Shown here: positions 49,189-61,486 of the stretch, one piece after another
Layout: each line of letters starts with the position of its first letter
Numbering within the stretch: the stretch's first letter is position 1
Assembly: GCF_009857595.1 (NCBI RefSeq)
Contig: NZ_WWCU01000011.1
Coordinates: forward strand, 99,423-163,422
Source: Pseudoduganella aquatica
GTDB taxonomy: Bacteria > Pseudomonadota > Gammaproteobacteria > Burkholderiales > Burkholderiaceae_D
DNA: 64,000 nucleotides
Reading direction: 5' to 3'
Made by a program: the position numbers and the translations under genes
Notes under the pieces: generated by a model
The model's input: the letters and a program-made list of their open reading frames with translations, nothing else
What the model was told of the DNA's origin: nothing
The model's database searches: none

Positions 49189-50979
49189 TTAGAACTGGTC
49201 TTCGCTCAGCGCCAGCACGCCGGCGCTGCCATCGATGATGGCGGTGCGCATGCCCGACGATTGCGCCAGGAAGTGGTCGGCGAAGAAGCGCGCGGTGACG
49301 ATCTTGGCCTGGTAGAAGCTGGCGTCGCTGCTGCCGGCGTCCAGCTTCTGCTGCGAGATCACGGCGGCGCGCGCCATCTGCCAGCCGCCCAGCACGATGC
49401 CGGCCAGCTTCAGGTAGGTCACGCTGCCCGCGAACACGGCCTTGATGTCGGTCTTCATATTGCCCGCCACGTAGTCGACCACCGCTTCCAGGTCGGCCGC
49501 GCCTTGCGCCAGGTGCTTGCGGATCGCGGCGAAGTCCGCGCCGTCCAGCTTGGCCAGTTCCGCTTCCGTGGCGCGCACTTGCGCGATCAGGCCCTTGGCG
49601 ACTTTGCCGCCGTCGCGCACGGTCTTGCGGCCCACCAGGTCGTTGGCCTGGATGGCGGTCGTCCCTTCGTAGATGGTCAGGATCTTGGCGTCGCGGTAGT
49701 GCTGCGCCGCGCCGGTTTCTTCGATGAAGCCCATGCCGCCATGCACCTGCACGCCGTCGCGCGCCACGTCCTGCGACAGCTCGGTCGACCAGCCTTTGAT
49801 AATCGGCACCAGGTATTCATACACGGCCTGGTTCTCGGCGCGGGTGGCCGCGTCCGCGTGGTGGTGGGCCGCGTCGTACAGCGAGGCGCCGACGTAGGCC
49901 AGCGCGCGCGCCGCTTCTGTCTGCGAACGCATATTCATCAGCAAACGGCGCACGTCCGGATGGTGGATGATGGAGACCGGACCGGCGGAACCGGCCAGGT
50001 CGCGCGACTGTACGCGGTCCTTGGCGAAGGCCACCGCCTGCTGGTAGGCGTTCTCGGACAGGCCTATGCCCTGCATGCCCACGCCGAAGCGGGCCGCGTT
50101 CATCATGATGAACATGTATTCCAGGCCGCGGTTCTCTTCGCCCACCAGCGTGCCGATGGCGCCGCCGTTGTCGCCGAACTGCAGCACGGCGGTGGGGCTG
50201 GCCTTGATGCCCAGCTTGTGTTCGATCGACACGCAATGCGCGTCGTTGCGCGCGCCCAGCGAGCCGTCCGCGTTGACCATGAACTTGGGCACGATGAACA
50301 GCGAGATGCCCTTCACCCCTTCCGGCGCATTCGGCGTGCGCGCCAGCACCAGGTGGATGATGTTCTCGGCCATGTCGTGCTCGCCGTAGGTGATGAAGAT
50401 CTTGGTGCCGAAGATCTTGTAGGTGCCGTCGTCCTGCGGCACGGCGCGGCTGCGCACGGCGGCCAGGTCGGAGCCGGCTTGCGGCTCGGTCAGGTTCATG
50501 GTGCCGGTCCACTTGCCGGTCACCAGCGGCTCCAGATAGGTCGCCTTCATCTCGTCACTGCCTGCGGTCAGCAGCGCTTCGATGGCGCCGTCCGACAGCA
50601 GCGCCACCAGCGCGAACGCCAGGTTGGCGCCGTGCAGCATCTCCACGCATGGCGTGCCGACCAGCTTGGGCAGGCCCTGGCCGCCGAAGTCGGCCGGATG
50701 CTGCAGGCCTTGCCAGCCAGCTTCGGCGAACTGCTTGAACGCTTCCTTGAAACCCTTGGAGGTGAAGACGTTGCCGTCCTTCCAGTAGCTCGGCTCCTTG
50801 TCGCCGGCGTGGTTCAGCGGCGCGATTTCGCCCGCGACGAATTTCGCGCTTTCTTCCAGCACGGCTTCCGCCGTTTCCGGGCTCGCGTCCTCGCAGCCAG
50901 GCAGCTGGCTCACGCCTTGCAGGTTGGCCAGTTCGTTCATCACGAACAGCATGTCTTTCAGGGGGGCTTGATAGCTCAT
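49189..50979 (-). CDS. Acyl-CoA dehydrogenase (long AidB/DUF-C-terminal type)
   Basis: The 596-residue flavoenzyme has the acyl-CoA dehydrogenase core (LTEPQAGSDLAAVRSRA, KIFITYGEHD, then YEGTTAIQANDLVGRKT) preceded by an N-terminal region (MSYQAPLKDMLFVMNEL) and followed by a C-terminal extension, as in the FadE-like family of Burkholderiales. It would dehydrogenate acyl-CoA and pass electrons to the ETF encoded just upstream on the same strand (etfA ends 75 bp away from its start). The chain-length specificity is unknown. Confidence 0.93.
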   Translation of the reverse strand: MSYQAPLKDMLFVMNELANLQGVSQLPGCEDASPETAEAVLEESAKFVAGEIAPLNHAGDKEPSYWKDGNVFTSKGFKEAFKQFAEAGWQGLQHPADFGGQGLPKLVGTPCVEMLHGANLAFALVALLSDGAIEALLTAGSDEMKATYLEPLVTGKWTGTMNLTEPQAGSDLAAVRSRAVPQDDGTYKIFGTKIFITYGEHDMAENIIHLVLARTPNAPEGVKGISLFIVPKFMVNADGSLGARNDAHCVSIEHKLGIKASPTAVLQFGDNGGAIGTLVGEENRGLEYMFIMMNAARFGVGMQGIGLSENAYQQAVAFAKDRVQSRDLAGSAGPVSIIHHPDVRRLLMNMRSQTEAARALAYVGASLYDAAHHHADAATRAENQAVYEYLVPIIKGWSTELSQDVARDGVQVHGGMGFIEETGAAQHYRDAKILTIYEGTTAIQANDLVGRKTVRDGGKVAKGLIAQVRATEAELAKLDGADFAAIRKHLAQGAADLEAVVDYVAGNMKTDIKAVFAGSVTYLKLAGIVLGGWQMARAAVISQQKLDAGSSDASFYQAKIVTARFFADHFLAQSSGMRTAIIDGSAGVLALSEDQF

Positions 50980-51053
50980 CTTCTTCTCTCCAAGAAAAAG
51001 GCCACGCGGCGGCGCAGTGCCTTGCCAGCGTGGCCTCGGTACTTCCGCTTTGA

Positions 51054-51986
51054 TTAACCCAGTTCTTTGACCAGTTCAGGCACGATGTCGAACAGATCGC
51101 CCACGATGCCGTAGTCGGCCACGGAGAAGATCGGCGCTTCTGGATCCTTGTTGATGGCGACGATGGTCTTCGAGTCCTTCATGCCGGCCAGGTGCTGGAT
51201 CGCGCCGGAGATGCCGACGGCGATGTACAGCGACGGCGCCACGATCTTGCCGGTCTGGCCCACTTGCCAGTCGTTCGGCACGAAGCCCGCGTCCACGGCG
51301 GCGCGCGATGCGCCCATGGCTGCGCCCAGCTTGTCGGCCAGCGGCTCCAGCACTTTGAACGCTTCGCCCGAACCCATGCCACGGCCACCGGATACGATGA
51401 TCTTGGCGGCGGTCAGCTCGGGACGGTCGGACTTGGCCAGCTCGCGGCCGACGAAGGACGACTTGCCCGAATCGCCAACAGCGGCGATGGTTTCGGTGGC
51501 GGCCGAACCGCCGGTGGCGGCAGCCGAGTCGAAACCGGTGGTGCGCACGGTGATGACTTTGACCTTGTCCGACGACTGCACGGTGGCGATCGCGTTGCCG
51601 GCGTAGATAGGACGCTCGAAGGTGTCCGGCGAGTCGACCTTGGTGATTTCCGAGATCTGGGCCACGTCCAGCTTGGCGGCCACGCGCGGCAGAATGTTCT
51701 TGCCGTAGGCGGTGGCTGGCGCCAGGATGTGCGAGTAAGCACCCGCAACCGCCAGCACCTGCTCGGCCACGTTCTCGGCCAGGCCATCGGCGAAGTGGGC
51801 GGCGTCGGCCAGCAGCACTTTGGACACGCCGGCGATCTGCGCGGCTTGCGCTGCGGCGGCGGCGGCGTTGGAACCGGCCACCAGCACGTGCACGTCGCCG
51901 CCGCACTGGGCAGCTGCGGTGATGGTGTGGTGGGTGCTGCCCTTCAGGCTGGCGTTGTCGTGTTCAGCAATAACTAATGCGACCAT
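51054..51986 (-). CDS. etfA: Electron transfer flavoprotein alpha subunit
   Basis: The 310-residue product has the FAD-binding C-terminal half ([62 protein letters not shown] in sections). EtfA with EtfB carries electrons from acyl-CoA dehydrogenases to ETF-quinone oxidoreductase. It starts 12 bp after etfB and leads to the acyl-CoA dehydrogenase, forming an etfBA-acd operon. Confidence 0.97.
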   Translation of the reverse strand: MVALVIAEHDNASLKGSTHHTITAAAQCGGDVHVLVAGSNAAAAAAQAAQIAGVSKVLLADAAHFADGLAENVAEQVLAVAGAYSHILAPATAYGKNILPRVAAKLDVAQISEITKVDSPDTFERPIYAGNAIATVQSSDKVKVITVRTTGFDSAAATGGSAATETIAAVGDSGKSSFVGRELAKSDRPELTAAKIIVSGGRGMGSGEAFKVLEPLADKLGAAMGASRAAVDAGFVPNDWQVGQTGKIVAPSLYIAVGISGAIQHLAGMKDSKTIVAINKDPEAPIFSVADYGIVGDLFDIVPELVKELG

Positions 51987-51998
51987 GTTGAATATCCT

Positions 51999-52748
51999 TT
52001 AGATGACTTTGGCTTCGGTGCGCAGTTTTGCGACCAGGGTTGCAACGTCCGGCACTTTGATGCCGGCGGAGCGCTTGGCTGGCTCGGCAACTTTCAGGGT
52101 TTTCAGGCGCGGGGCCACGTCGACGCCCAGGTCTTCCGGCTTGACCACGTCCAGCGGCTTCTTCTTGGCCTTCATGATGTTGGGCAGCGTGACATAGCGC
52201 GGCTCGTTCAGGCGCAGGTCGGTGGTGATGATGGCCGGCAGCGTCAGCGCCAAGGTTTCCAGGCCGCCGTCCACTTCGCGGGTCACGGTGGCTTTGCCGT
52301 CTTCCAGCACCACTTTCGAGGCGAAGGTCGCTTGCGGCCAGCCCAGCAGGGCTGCCAGCATCTGGCCGGTCTGGTTGGAGTCGTCGTCGATGGCTTGCTT
52401 GCCCAGGATGACCAGCTGCGGCTGTTCCTTGTCGACCAGCGCTTTCAGCAGCTTGGCCACGGCCAGCGGTTCCAGTTCGGTCGTGGTCTCCACCAGGATG
52501 CCACGGTCCGCGCCGATCGCCATGCCGGTGCGCAGGGTTTCCTGGCACTGGGTCACGCCGCAGGACACTGCCACCACTTCGGTGACCTTGCCGGCTTCTT
52601 TCAGGCGGGTCGCTTCTTCCAGTGCGATCTCGTCGAACGGGTTCATCGACATTTTGACGTTGGCGATGTCCACGCCAGTGCCGTCGGATTTGACGCGCAC
52701 CTTGACGTTGTAGTCGACCACGCGTTTGACGGGTACCAAGACTTTCAT
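51999..52748 (-). CDS. etfB: Electron transfer flavoprotein beta subunit
   Basis: The 249-residue product ([23 protein letters not shown], then CEETLRT-like [16 protein letters not shown] and the adenine-nucleotide-binding [15 protein letters not shown] segment) is EtfB, which binds AMP and pairs with EtfA. It is first in the operon. A 12-bp palindrome (52835) and a TATAAT-like -10 on the minus strand (about 52797-52802) lie upstream, suggesting control by a TetR-type repressor. Confidence 0.97.
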   Translation of the reverse strand: MKVLVPVKRVVDYNVKVRVKSDGTGVDIANVKMSMNPFDEIALEEATRLKEAGKVTEVVAVSCGVTQCQETLRTGMAIGADRGILVETTTELEPLAVAKLLKALVDKEQPQLVILGKQAIDDDSNQTGQMLAALLGWPQATFASKVVLEDGKATVTREVDGGLETLALTLPAIITTDLRLNEPRYVTLPNIMKAKKKPLDVVKPEDLGVDVAPRLKTLKVAEPAKRSAGIKVPDVATLVAKLRTEAKVI

Positions 52749-52834
52749 AGCTCTGCCTTTGGGAAAATTAATAAAGTGTGAACTGATATGTGGGCTAGAT
52801 TATATGAGAAATTCAATCATCAGGCTGAATTAAA

Positions 52835-52846
52835 GCACGATCGTGC
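52835..52846 (-). promoter_or_regulatory. Perfect palindrome upstream of etfB (candidate TetR-type operator)
   Basis: GCACGATCGTGC is a perfect 12-bp palindrome 87-98 bp upstream of the etfB start, with AAA before and TTT after on the plus strand one base off symmetry. It is followed by a T tract on the plus strand, so a plus-strand terminator is an alternative reading, but no plus-strand gene precedes it. The rest of the roughly 200-bp gap is AT-rich. Confidence 0.45.
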
Positions 52847-52954
52847 GTTTTTTTGCTAGTAGAAATCGTCTAATTACAACCTTGCGCATCACATCGTGGA
52901 GTGCCTGCCGACAAGGGAGCCAGCCCGGCTCCCTGCTGAGAAAGAACTGCTAGC

Positions 52955-53212
52955 TTACTTGCGTTGCATCAAAAATACAAATTCCGTACCGTGCTGTGCG
53001 TGCGACAGCAGCGCGTTGCCGGTTTGCTTGGCGAACGCCTGGAAGTCGCGCACGGAACCGGGGTCGGTCGCCATGATGCGCAGCACTTCGCCACTCTGCA
53101 GTTCGGCCAGGGCCTTTTTAGCCTTCAGAATCGGCAACGGGCAGTTCAAGCCCCGTGCATCGAGTTCTTTTTGAAATTCCATGATTTCGGTATCAACTAG
53201 GGTGTCGCTCAT
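52955..53212 (-). CDS. tusA: TusA-family sulfur-carrier protein
   Basis: The 85-residue product has the family motif DARGLNCPLPILKAKKAL with the reactive cysteine in CPLP and ends with the FVFLMQRK strand. TusA moves sulfane sulfur for tRNA 2-thiolation and other uses. The ATG at 53212 is preceded by a modest ribosome site (GGGA). It lies downstream of alaS on the same strand, beyond two hairpins. Confidence 0.88.
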   Translation of the reverse strand: MSDTLVDTEIMEFQKELDARGLNCPLPILKAKKALAELQSGEVLRIMATDPGSVRDFQAFAKQTGNALLSHAQHGTEFVFLMQRK

Positions 53213-53295
53213 CAAAATCCCGCAAATTGGTTGACCAGTTCTGCACAGTCTACTCCAATTCGGCGATTGTGACGCGGTGCACCAAAATAGTTCCT

Positions 53296-53321
53296 CTCTC
53301 GTTGCAAGTTCACAACGAGAG
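53296..53321. repeat. Inverted repeat between alaS and tusA
   Basis: CTCTCGTTG (53296-53304) and CAACGAGAG (53313-53321) form a perfect 9-bp inverted repeat with an 8-nt loop, just beyond the alaS terminator. It could be an operator or a second hairpin. Confidence 0.45.
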
Positions 53322-53327
53322 CAGTCA

Positions 53328-53360
53328 TTAAATTAACAGTCCGCGCTTGCGCGCGGACTG
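53328..53360 (-). terminator. Terminator after alaS
   Basis: CAGTCCGCGC (53337-53346) and GCGCGGACTG (53351-53360) form a perfect 10-bp stem with a 4-nt loop, followed on the minus strand by TTAATTTAAT. Confidence 0.85.
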
Positions 53361-53382
53361 CACTCTTGCTTGCTTTTCGCTC

Positions 53383-55992
<2,610 letters not shown>

Positions 55993-56225
55993 GTCGTATT
56001 GGTTAAGTTGCTGGCTGGTGCAAAGGGTTGATTATACGTGAAGTGGCGGCCGGAAAATCAGAGCACAGCGTCGGATCGCCCGCTTGAGCGAAGCGCCGGG
56101 CGTTGCCGCCTTGCGACAAAGGCAAGAAAGCGCCGGCGAGCCGCAGCCAAGGGCCAGCATAATCCTTATACTGAAACTGCACTTGGCGCCCCGCCATCCG
56201 TCCCATCACACTGTGAAAGGCTGTC

Positions 56226-57908
56226 ATGCTCAACCATCTCTTGCTGCGGACCAAGTTGATATTGCTGCTGGTGCTGGCCATCCTGGGCGTGGCCCTGGTG
56301 GGGGCGGCGGGCCTGGCCGGGCTGCGCAGCGCCAGCGCCGGGTTCGCCGAGGTGGCCGACGTGCGCCTGCCCTCGCTGGTGGGCCTGTACCAGATGAAAC
56401 TGGGCAACCGCGAAGTGCGCATCGGCGCGCTGACCGTGTTCCGCCTGCTGGAAGACCCCAAAAACGTGGGCAAGATCGCGGCCCAGGCCGACGTGATGCG
56501 GGCCGGCTTCGCCGAAGTGGCGGCCGGACGCAAGATTTACGATCCCCTGCCCCAGACCGCCGAGGAAGCCGTGCTGTACAAGGACTTCCTGGCGGCGTGG
56601 GAACTGCGCCAGAAAGGCGGCGAGCGCGTGATCGCGGCGGCCGAGCGGCTGGCGCGCGGCGGCGACGCGGCCGCCATGAAGCTGGCCACCGAGGACTTCA
56701 CCCAGGCCACCGTCGACGTGGCGCCCCATGTGGCCTCGGTGCAGGCGGCGCTGGACAAAATCGTGGCGCTCAACGTCAAGGTGGCCGAAACCGCCAACGC
56801 CGAAGCGGGCGCGGCCATTGCCGCCTCCCAGCGCAATATGGCGATTATCTTCGGCGTGGCGGCGCTGCTGGTGGCGGCGATGGGCATCCTCATCCTGCGC
56901 AACACGCTGCGCCAGCTGGGCGGCGACCCGGCTTACGCGGCCGGCATCGTCAACCGGGTGGCGGACGGCGACCTGACGGTGCAGATCGAGACCAGTTCCG
57001 GCGACCACGACAGCCTCCTGTACAGCATGAAAAACATGGTCGAGCGCCTGGCCGACGTGGTGGGCCGCGTCAACAGCAGCGCCGACGCGCTGGCCAGCGC
57101 CTCCGAACAGGTGAGCGGCACGGCGCAGTCGCTGTCGCAGGCCGCCACCGAACAGGCCGCCAGTGTGGAGGAAACCAGCGCCTCGGTCGAGCAGATGACG
57201 GCCTCGGTGGCGCAGAACACGGAGAACGCCCGCGTCACCGACAGCATGGCCAGCCAGGCCGCCGCCGAGGCGGTGGAAGGCGGCGGCGCGGTGGGCGGCA
57301 CGGTGGACGCCATGCGCCAGATCGCCCGGAAAATCGGCATCATCGACGACATCGCCTACCAGACCAATCTGCTGGCGCTGAACGCGGCCATCGAGGCGGC
57401 GCGCGCGGGCGAGCACGGCAAGGGCTTCGCCGTGGTGGCGGCCGAGGTGCGCAAGCTGGCCGAGCGCTCGCAGGTGGCGGCGCAGGAAATCGGCGAAGTG
57501 GCGGGCAGCAGCGTGGACCTGGCGGAACGGGCCGGCAAGCTGCTCAGCCAGATGGTCCCCAATATCCAGCGCACCTCCGGCCTGGTGCAGGAGATCAGCG
57601 CCGCGTCGGAAGAGCAGTCGACCGGGCTGGCGCAGATCAATTCGGCCATCAGCCAGCTCAGCCAGGCCACCCAGCAGAATGCAGCCGGCTCCGAGCAGTT
57701 GGCCGCCACCGCCGAGGAAATGAGCTCCCAGGCCGAAGACCTGCAGCGCACCATGGGATTCTTCAACACCGGCGCCGGCAAGGCCGCGCCGCGCCCGGCG
57801 CGCGCCGTCCGCAACACGGGGCGCCAGCCGGCCTCGGGCCGGCACAGCGGCGCGCCGCTGCAGGCGGCCGACTGGGAACCGGACCCGGCCAGCTTCGAGC
57901 GCTACTAG
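56226..57908 (+). CDS. Methyl-accepting chemotaxis protein
   Basis: The 560-residue receptor has an N-terminal membrane helix (about 9-31), a periplasmic four-helix-bundle sensor (4HB_MCP, about 35-190), a second helix (about 195-217), HAMP, and an MA signalling domain with the invariant tip [39 protein letters not shown] in sections. It relays a chemical signal to CheA/CheW. The C-terminus ends SFERY and lacks a clear NWETF pentapeptide for CheR. No che gene is in the window. The ligand is unknown. Confidence 0.95.
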   Translation: MLNHLLLRTKLILLLVLAILGVALVGAAGLAGLRSASAGFAEVADVRLPSLVGLYQMKLGNREVRIGALTVFRLLEDPKNVGKIAAQADVMRAGFAEVAAGRKIYDPLPQTAEEAVLYKDFLAAWELRQKGGERVIAAAERLARGGDAAAMKLATEDFTQATVDVAPHVASVQAALDKIVALNVKVAETANAEAGAAIAASQRNMAIIFGVAALLVAAMGILILRNTLRQLGGDPAYAAGIVNRVADGDLTVQIETSSGDHDSLLYSMKNMVERLADVVGRVNSSADALASASEQVSGTAQSLSQAATEQAASVEETSASVEQMTASVAQNTENARVTDSMASQAAAEAVEGGGAVGGTVDAMRQIARKIGIIDDIAYQTNLLALNAAIEAARAGEHGKGFAVVAAEVRKLAERSQVAAQEIGEVAGSSVDLAERAGKLLSQMVPNIQRTSGLVQEISAASEEQSTGLAQINSAISQLSQATQQNAAGSEQLAATAEEMSSQAEDLQRTMGFFNTGAGKAAPRPARAVRNTGRQPASGRHSGAPLQAADWEPDPASFERY

Positions 57909-57915
57909 CCAGTCC

Positions 57916-58052
57916 TGGCGGGTTACGCGGCAGCGCCGCTAACCCGCCCTACACTGAGGACCAGGCGCTGGTGCATGTTGGCCCCCTCCGCAGCCGAGGA
58001 CCAGGCACCGGGGCATGTAGGGCGGGTTAGCGCGTAGCGCGTAACCCGCCGC
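57916..58052. repeat. REP-like element, GTAGGGCGGGTTA family, copy 4
   Basis: GGCGGGTTACGCGG...CTAACCCGCCCTACA and TGTAGGGCGGGTTAGC...GCGTAACCCGCC are split by about 75 bp that contains two similar GAGGACCAGGC segments. The 3' end of the GDPD gene runs into this element. Confidence 0.8.
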
Positions 58053-58806
58053 AGCCGGCAAAGCCCGGGCCGATCAGGTCGATGCGGTCGGTGCAGAAGC
58101 CGTCCACGCCCCAGGCCAGGATTTCCTGCGCGCGCTCGGGCGTGTTGACGGTGTAGCAGAACAGGCCGTAGCCGGCCGCCTTGACCGCCTGCGCCAGTTC
58201 CGGCGTCAGATGCTTCTGGTTGGTGTGGATGGCCACCGCCTCCAGCGCGGCCGCCTGCGCTTGCCAGCCGGCCGGCATGGTGTCGAACAGGCAGGCGCGC
58301 GGCACCTCCGGCGCGGCCTCGCGCGCGGCCGCCAGCGCCTCCATGCTGAAGGAGGACAGCAGCGGCACCGCCTTGGTGTCCCCGGCGCGCAGCTCCTCGC
58401 TGAAGCGGGCGCGCGTCTTCTGCGCCACCCAGCGCCCGGTGTCCGTTTCATGGCCAGGCACCGGCTTGATCTCGATATTCATCCAGATGCCCTGCGAGCG
58501 GCAGTAGTCGATGAACTCCGTGAACAGCGGCACCGTTTCGCCGGCGAACTGCGGCCCGAACCAGGCGCCCGCGTCCTTGCGCACCAGGTCCGAGGCCGGC
58601 GTGCGCGCCACATTGCCCTCGCCGGCCACGGTGCGGCCGAAATCCGGGTCGTGCATGATGACGCCGATGCCGTCCTTGGACAGCATCACGTCGAATTCGA
58701 CCGCCTTGTAGCCGTAGGCCAGGCCGCAGCGCAACGCGGCTATCGTGTTCTCCGGCGCCAGCGTGCCGCCGCCCCGGTGCGCAAGTACTTTAGGATAGGG
58801 CCACAT
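58027..58806 (-). CDS. ugpQ: Glycerophosphodiester phosphodiesterase
   Basis: The 259-residue GDPD has LAHRGGGTLAPENT with the catalytic His-Arg and Glu, EFDVMLSKDGIGVIMHDPDFGRT with the second His, and IEIKP. It hydrolyses deacylated phospholipid head groups to glycerol-3-phosphate and an alcohol. No signal peptide is seen, so it is cytoplasmic (UgpQ type). The last residues (CGGLRATR) are translated from the REP-like element, so the original stop was probably lost or moved. The start at 58806 gives the family-like N-terminus. Confidence 0.9.
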   Translation of the reverse strand: MWPYPKVLAHRGGGTLAPENTIAALRCGLAYGYKAVEFDVMLSKDGIGVIMHDPDFGRTVAGEGNVARTPASDLVRKDAGAWFGPQFAGETVPLFTEFIDYCRSQGIWMNIEIKPVPGHETDTGRWVAQKTRARFSEELRAGDTKAVPLLSSFSMEALAAAREAAPEVPRACLFDTMPAGWQAQAAALEAVAIHTNQKHLTPELAQAVKAAGYGLFCYTVNTPERAQEILAWGVDGFCTDRIDLIGPGFAGCGGLRATR

Positions 58807-58921
58807 GGCGTCCTTTGTCAGAGCTCGGTTGATGTTGAAAACGCATGTCGCTTCTCTAGTATTCAAAACATACCACAAGACGTTAAGCTGGCGCTCTTGC
58901 TAAATCAACGAGGTGAAAGTG

Positions 58922-60151
58922 ATGACTGTTGCCAAGGCCCTGGGCCACATCCGCGTACTGGACCTGAGCCGCGTGCTGGCCGGCCCGTGGTGCTCGCAGA
59001 ACCTGGCCGACCTGGGCGCGGACGTGATCAAGATCGAGCGCCCCGGCAGCGGCGACGACACGCGCGCCTGGGGCCCGCCCTACGCGCGCGACGCGGACGG
59101 GCGCGACACCAGCGAAGCGGCCTACTACCTGGCCGCCAACCGGGGCAAGCGCTCCGTGACGGTGGACATCGCCAGCGCCGAGGGCCAGCAACTGATACGC
59201 GAACTGGCGGCGCAGTCGGACGTGGTGCTGGAGAACTACAAGGTGGGCCAGTTGAAGCGCTACGGCCTGGACTATGAATCGCTGAAGGCGGTCAAGCCGG
59301 ACCTGGTGTACTGCTCCATCACCGGCTTCGGCCAGGACGGCCCGTATGCGCACCGCGCCGGCTACGACTTCCTGATCCAGGGCATGGGCGGGCTGATGTC
59401 GGTCACCGGCGAGCGCGACGACCTGCCCGGCGGCGGCCCGCAGAAAGCCGGCGTGGCGCTGGTGGACCTGATGACGGGCATGTACTCCACCATCGCCATC
59501 CAGGCCGCGCTGATGCACCGCGACCGCAGCGGCGAAGGCCAGTACATCGACATGGCGCTGCTGGACGTGCAGGTGGCCATGCTGGCCAATATGGGCAGCA
59601 ACTACCTGAACAGCGGCAAGGCGCCCAAGCGCTGGGGCAATGCGCATCCGAATATCGTGCCCTACCAGACCTTCGCCTGCAGCGACGGCTACATCATCGT
59701 CGCCGCCGGCAACGACGGGCAGTACCAGAAGTTCGTGGAAGCGGGCGGACGCGCCGACCTGGCCACGCACGAGCGCTACGCCAGCAACCCGCTGCGCGTG
59801 CAGAACCGCGACGAGCTGGTGCCGATACTGGCCGAGATGGTGAAGGGCAAAACGCGCAGCGAATGGATAGAGCAGCTGGAAGCGGTGGGCGTGCCCTGCG
59901 GGCCGATCAACGACATCGGCGACGTCTACCAGAATCCGCAGGTGCAGGCGCGCGGCCTGGTGACGGAAACGCCGCATCCGTCGGCGGGCAAGGTCAAGCT
60001 GGTGCGCAGCCCGATGCGCTTGTCCGGCACGCCCACCGACGGCGGCAGCGCCCCGCCGCTGCTGGGCCAGCACACCGAAGAAGTCCTGCGCGAGCTGCTG
60101 GGCCGCAGCCCCGAAGACATCGGCGCGCTGAAAGGCAAAGGCGTGCTGTAA
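58922..60151 (+). CDS. CaiB/BaiF family CoA-transferase
   Basis: The 409-residue protein has the family III CoA-transferase start (ALGHIRVLDLSRVLAGPWCSQNLADLGADVIKIERPGSGDDTR in sections) and a typical aspartate in the GGPQKAGVALVDLMTG region. It would move CoA between carboxylic acids, as in carnitine, formyl or benzylsuccinate-type systems; the substrate cannot be judged. The ATG at 58922 follows AGGTGAAAG; the in-frame GTG at 58913 is less likely. It stands divergent to the GDPD gene. Confidence 0.9.
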   Translation: MTVAKALGHIRVLDLSRVLAGPWCSQNLADLGADVIKIERPGSGDDTRAWGPPYARDADGRDTSEAAYYLAANRGKRSVTVDIASAEGQQLIRELAAQSDVVLENYKVGQLKRYGLDYESLKAVKPDLVYCSITGFGQDGPYAHRAGYDFLIQGMGGLMSVTGERDDLPGGGPQKAGVALVDLMTGMYSTIAIQAALMHRDRSGEGQYIDMALLDVQVAMLANMGSNYLNSGKAPKRWGNAHPNIVPYQTFACSDGYIIVAAGNDGQYQKFVEAGGRADLATHERYASNPLRVQNRDELVPILAEMVKGKTRSEWIEQLEAVGVPCGPINDIGDVYQNPQVQARGLVTETPHPSAGKVKLVRSPMRLSGTPTDGGSAPPLLGQHTEEVLRELLGRSPEDIGALKGKGVL

Positions 60152-60155
60152 CACA

Positions 60156-60262
60156 TGGCGGGCTACGGGCTCCGCCCTAACCCGCCCTACGATACAACGA
60201 TACAACGATACGCGATATCATACAAAACGTAGGGCGGGTTAGCACGCAGTGCGTAACCCGCC
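60156..60262. repeat. REP-like element, GTAGGGCGGGTTA family, copy 5
   Basis: GGCGGGCTACGGGC...CCTAACCCGCCCTACG and CGTAGGGCGGGTTAGC...GCGTAACCCGCC flank an AT-rich centre with GATACAACGATACAACGATAC, a short ACGATACA tandem repeat. Confidence 0.8.
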
Positions 60263-60281
60263 ATGAGCCGCCGGCGGCCCC

Positions 60282-60608
60282 TCACCTCAAATCATGCTTC
60301 AACTCCGCCAGCTCGTCGTGCACGTGCTGGACCGCGCTGCGCATCTGCGCGGTCAGCGCCGGCATATTGCGGCACACGCGCTGCGCCCGCTCCCCCAATA
60401 CATCCAGCTCATCCACCATCTTGCGCAAGCGCGTCACATCATAAGGCGCCACCACCTGCTGGGCCGCATCGGCCTGGCGGTCCAGCTTGTGGATGCAGTC
60501 GCGCAGCTCGCCCGGCAGATTGCGCTCGGCCGAGCAGGCTTGCGCCGCCTCCCCGATGGCGCGCCCCACCCGGTTGAATCGTTGCCGTATTTCATACTCT
60601 TGCAGCAT
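60282..60608 (-). CDS. Helical cytoplasmic hypothetical protein
   Basis: The 108-residue protein is predicted helical throughout, with no signal peptide and no family I recognise. The charged, heptad-like pattern (KMVDELDVLGERAQRV, QHVHDELAELKHDL) may form a coiled coil. The ATG at 60608 follows a GGAGGAGATC ribosome site, which supports it. It is between a CoA-transferase and a pair of related membrane-anchored genes, with no shared operon. Confidence 0.6.
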   Translation of the reverse strand: MLQEYEIRQRFNRVGRAIGEAAQACSAERNLPGELRDCIHKLDRQADAAQQVVAPYDVTRLRKMVDELDVLGERAQRVCRNMPALTAQMRSAVQHVHDELAELKHDLR

Positions 60609-60779
60609 GATCTCCTCCTTGCGGTGAGCAGGCACGGCGTGCCTGTCCGCTTTGGACAGCGATCTCAGCCCAAAGTTGCCGCAGCCAGCTTGAGCGGCCT
60701 CAAGCCGACCTGCCCAGCGAAGGTGTAAGCACTTGTTAAATTTATGACAAGCCGCCGCCAGCCGCGTTACATTTCGGAA

Positions 60780-61472
60780 ATGACAATATTACCCCGCGAC
60801 AAGTTCGGCCTGCTGCTGACCACGCTGCTGCACATGGCGCTGCTGGCCGCCCTGCTTGCGCGGCAGCACGCCGGCAGCCCGGCGCGCAGCGCAGACCGCA
60901 GCGCCATCGCGTGGATACTGCCTGCCGCGCCCAAGTCCAGTCAGGCCGTCGCCCCGGCCCAAGCCGCAGACCGCAGGCGGACCGCCATTACCGTGCCGCG
61001 CCAGCCGGTGCAGCCCAGCGTTCCCGCCAGCCGCGCGGCGGCGCAGGAGGCCGCAAGCGCAGACGCCGCAGCATCCGCGTTGCCGCCCGCATCCGCCACG
61101 GAAAATGAACCCCTTATCGGCGACCTGTCCGCCCAGCCCGCCGCGCCGCCCATGCCCGCAGCCGAACTGCTGCGCCTGACCTTGTACAACGCCGGCAAAG
61201 TGGACAATGAACTGCGCAAAGGCAAACTGGCGCCGCTGCTGCCAGCCAAGGACACCATACGAGGGAAGATCGACGCCGCCTTCGAAGCGGCGCACCAGGC
61301 CGTCAAACCCAAGTGGTACGAAGCGGCCAGAGTGAGCGAGATTTCCGCGCCCGGCTCGCGCACCCGCGTCTACAAAATCCGCACCGCGCTGGGCACCTAC
61401 TGCATCTCCGTGGCGGACCCCGGCAGCTCCATGGGCGGAACCAGGGGCCCGCTCTACAGCAACTGCCCCTGA
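60780..61472 (+). CDS. Membrane-anchored hypothetical protein, paralogue of the gene at 63751
   Basis: The roughly 230-residue protein has one N-terminal membrane helix (LLLTTLLHMALLAALLA), a Pro/Ala-rich linker and a globular C-terminal region with YCISVADPGSSMGGTRGPLYSNCP. The layout is that of a periplasmic protein held by one helix, like TonB- or TolA-type proteins. The start at 60780 is chosen because it gives the leader arrangement also seen at 63751; the ATG at 60744 is an alternative. Both genes have GTAAGCAYTTGTTAA exactly 55 nt before the ATG. The function is unknown. Confidence 0.6.
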   Translation: MTILPRDKFGLLLTTLLHMALLAALLARQHAGSPARSADRSAIAWILPAAPKSSQAVAPAQAADRRRTAITVPRQPVQPSVPASRAAAQEAASADAAASALPPASATENEPLIGDLSAQPAAPPMPAAELLRLTLYNAGKVDNELRKGKLAPLLPAKDTIRGKIDAAFEAAHQAVKPKWYEAARVSEISAPGSRTRVYKIRTALGTYCISVADPGSSMGGTRGPLYSNCP

Positions 61473-61486
61473 AGGTCAGACCGCCA

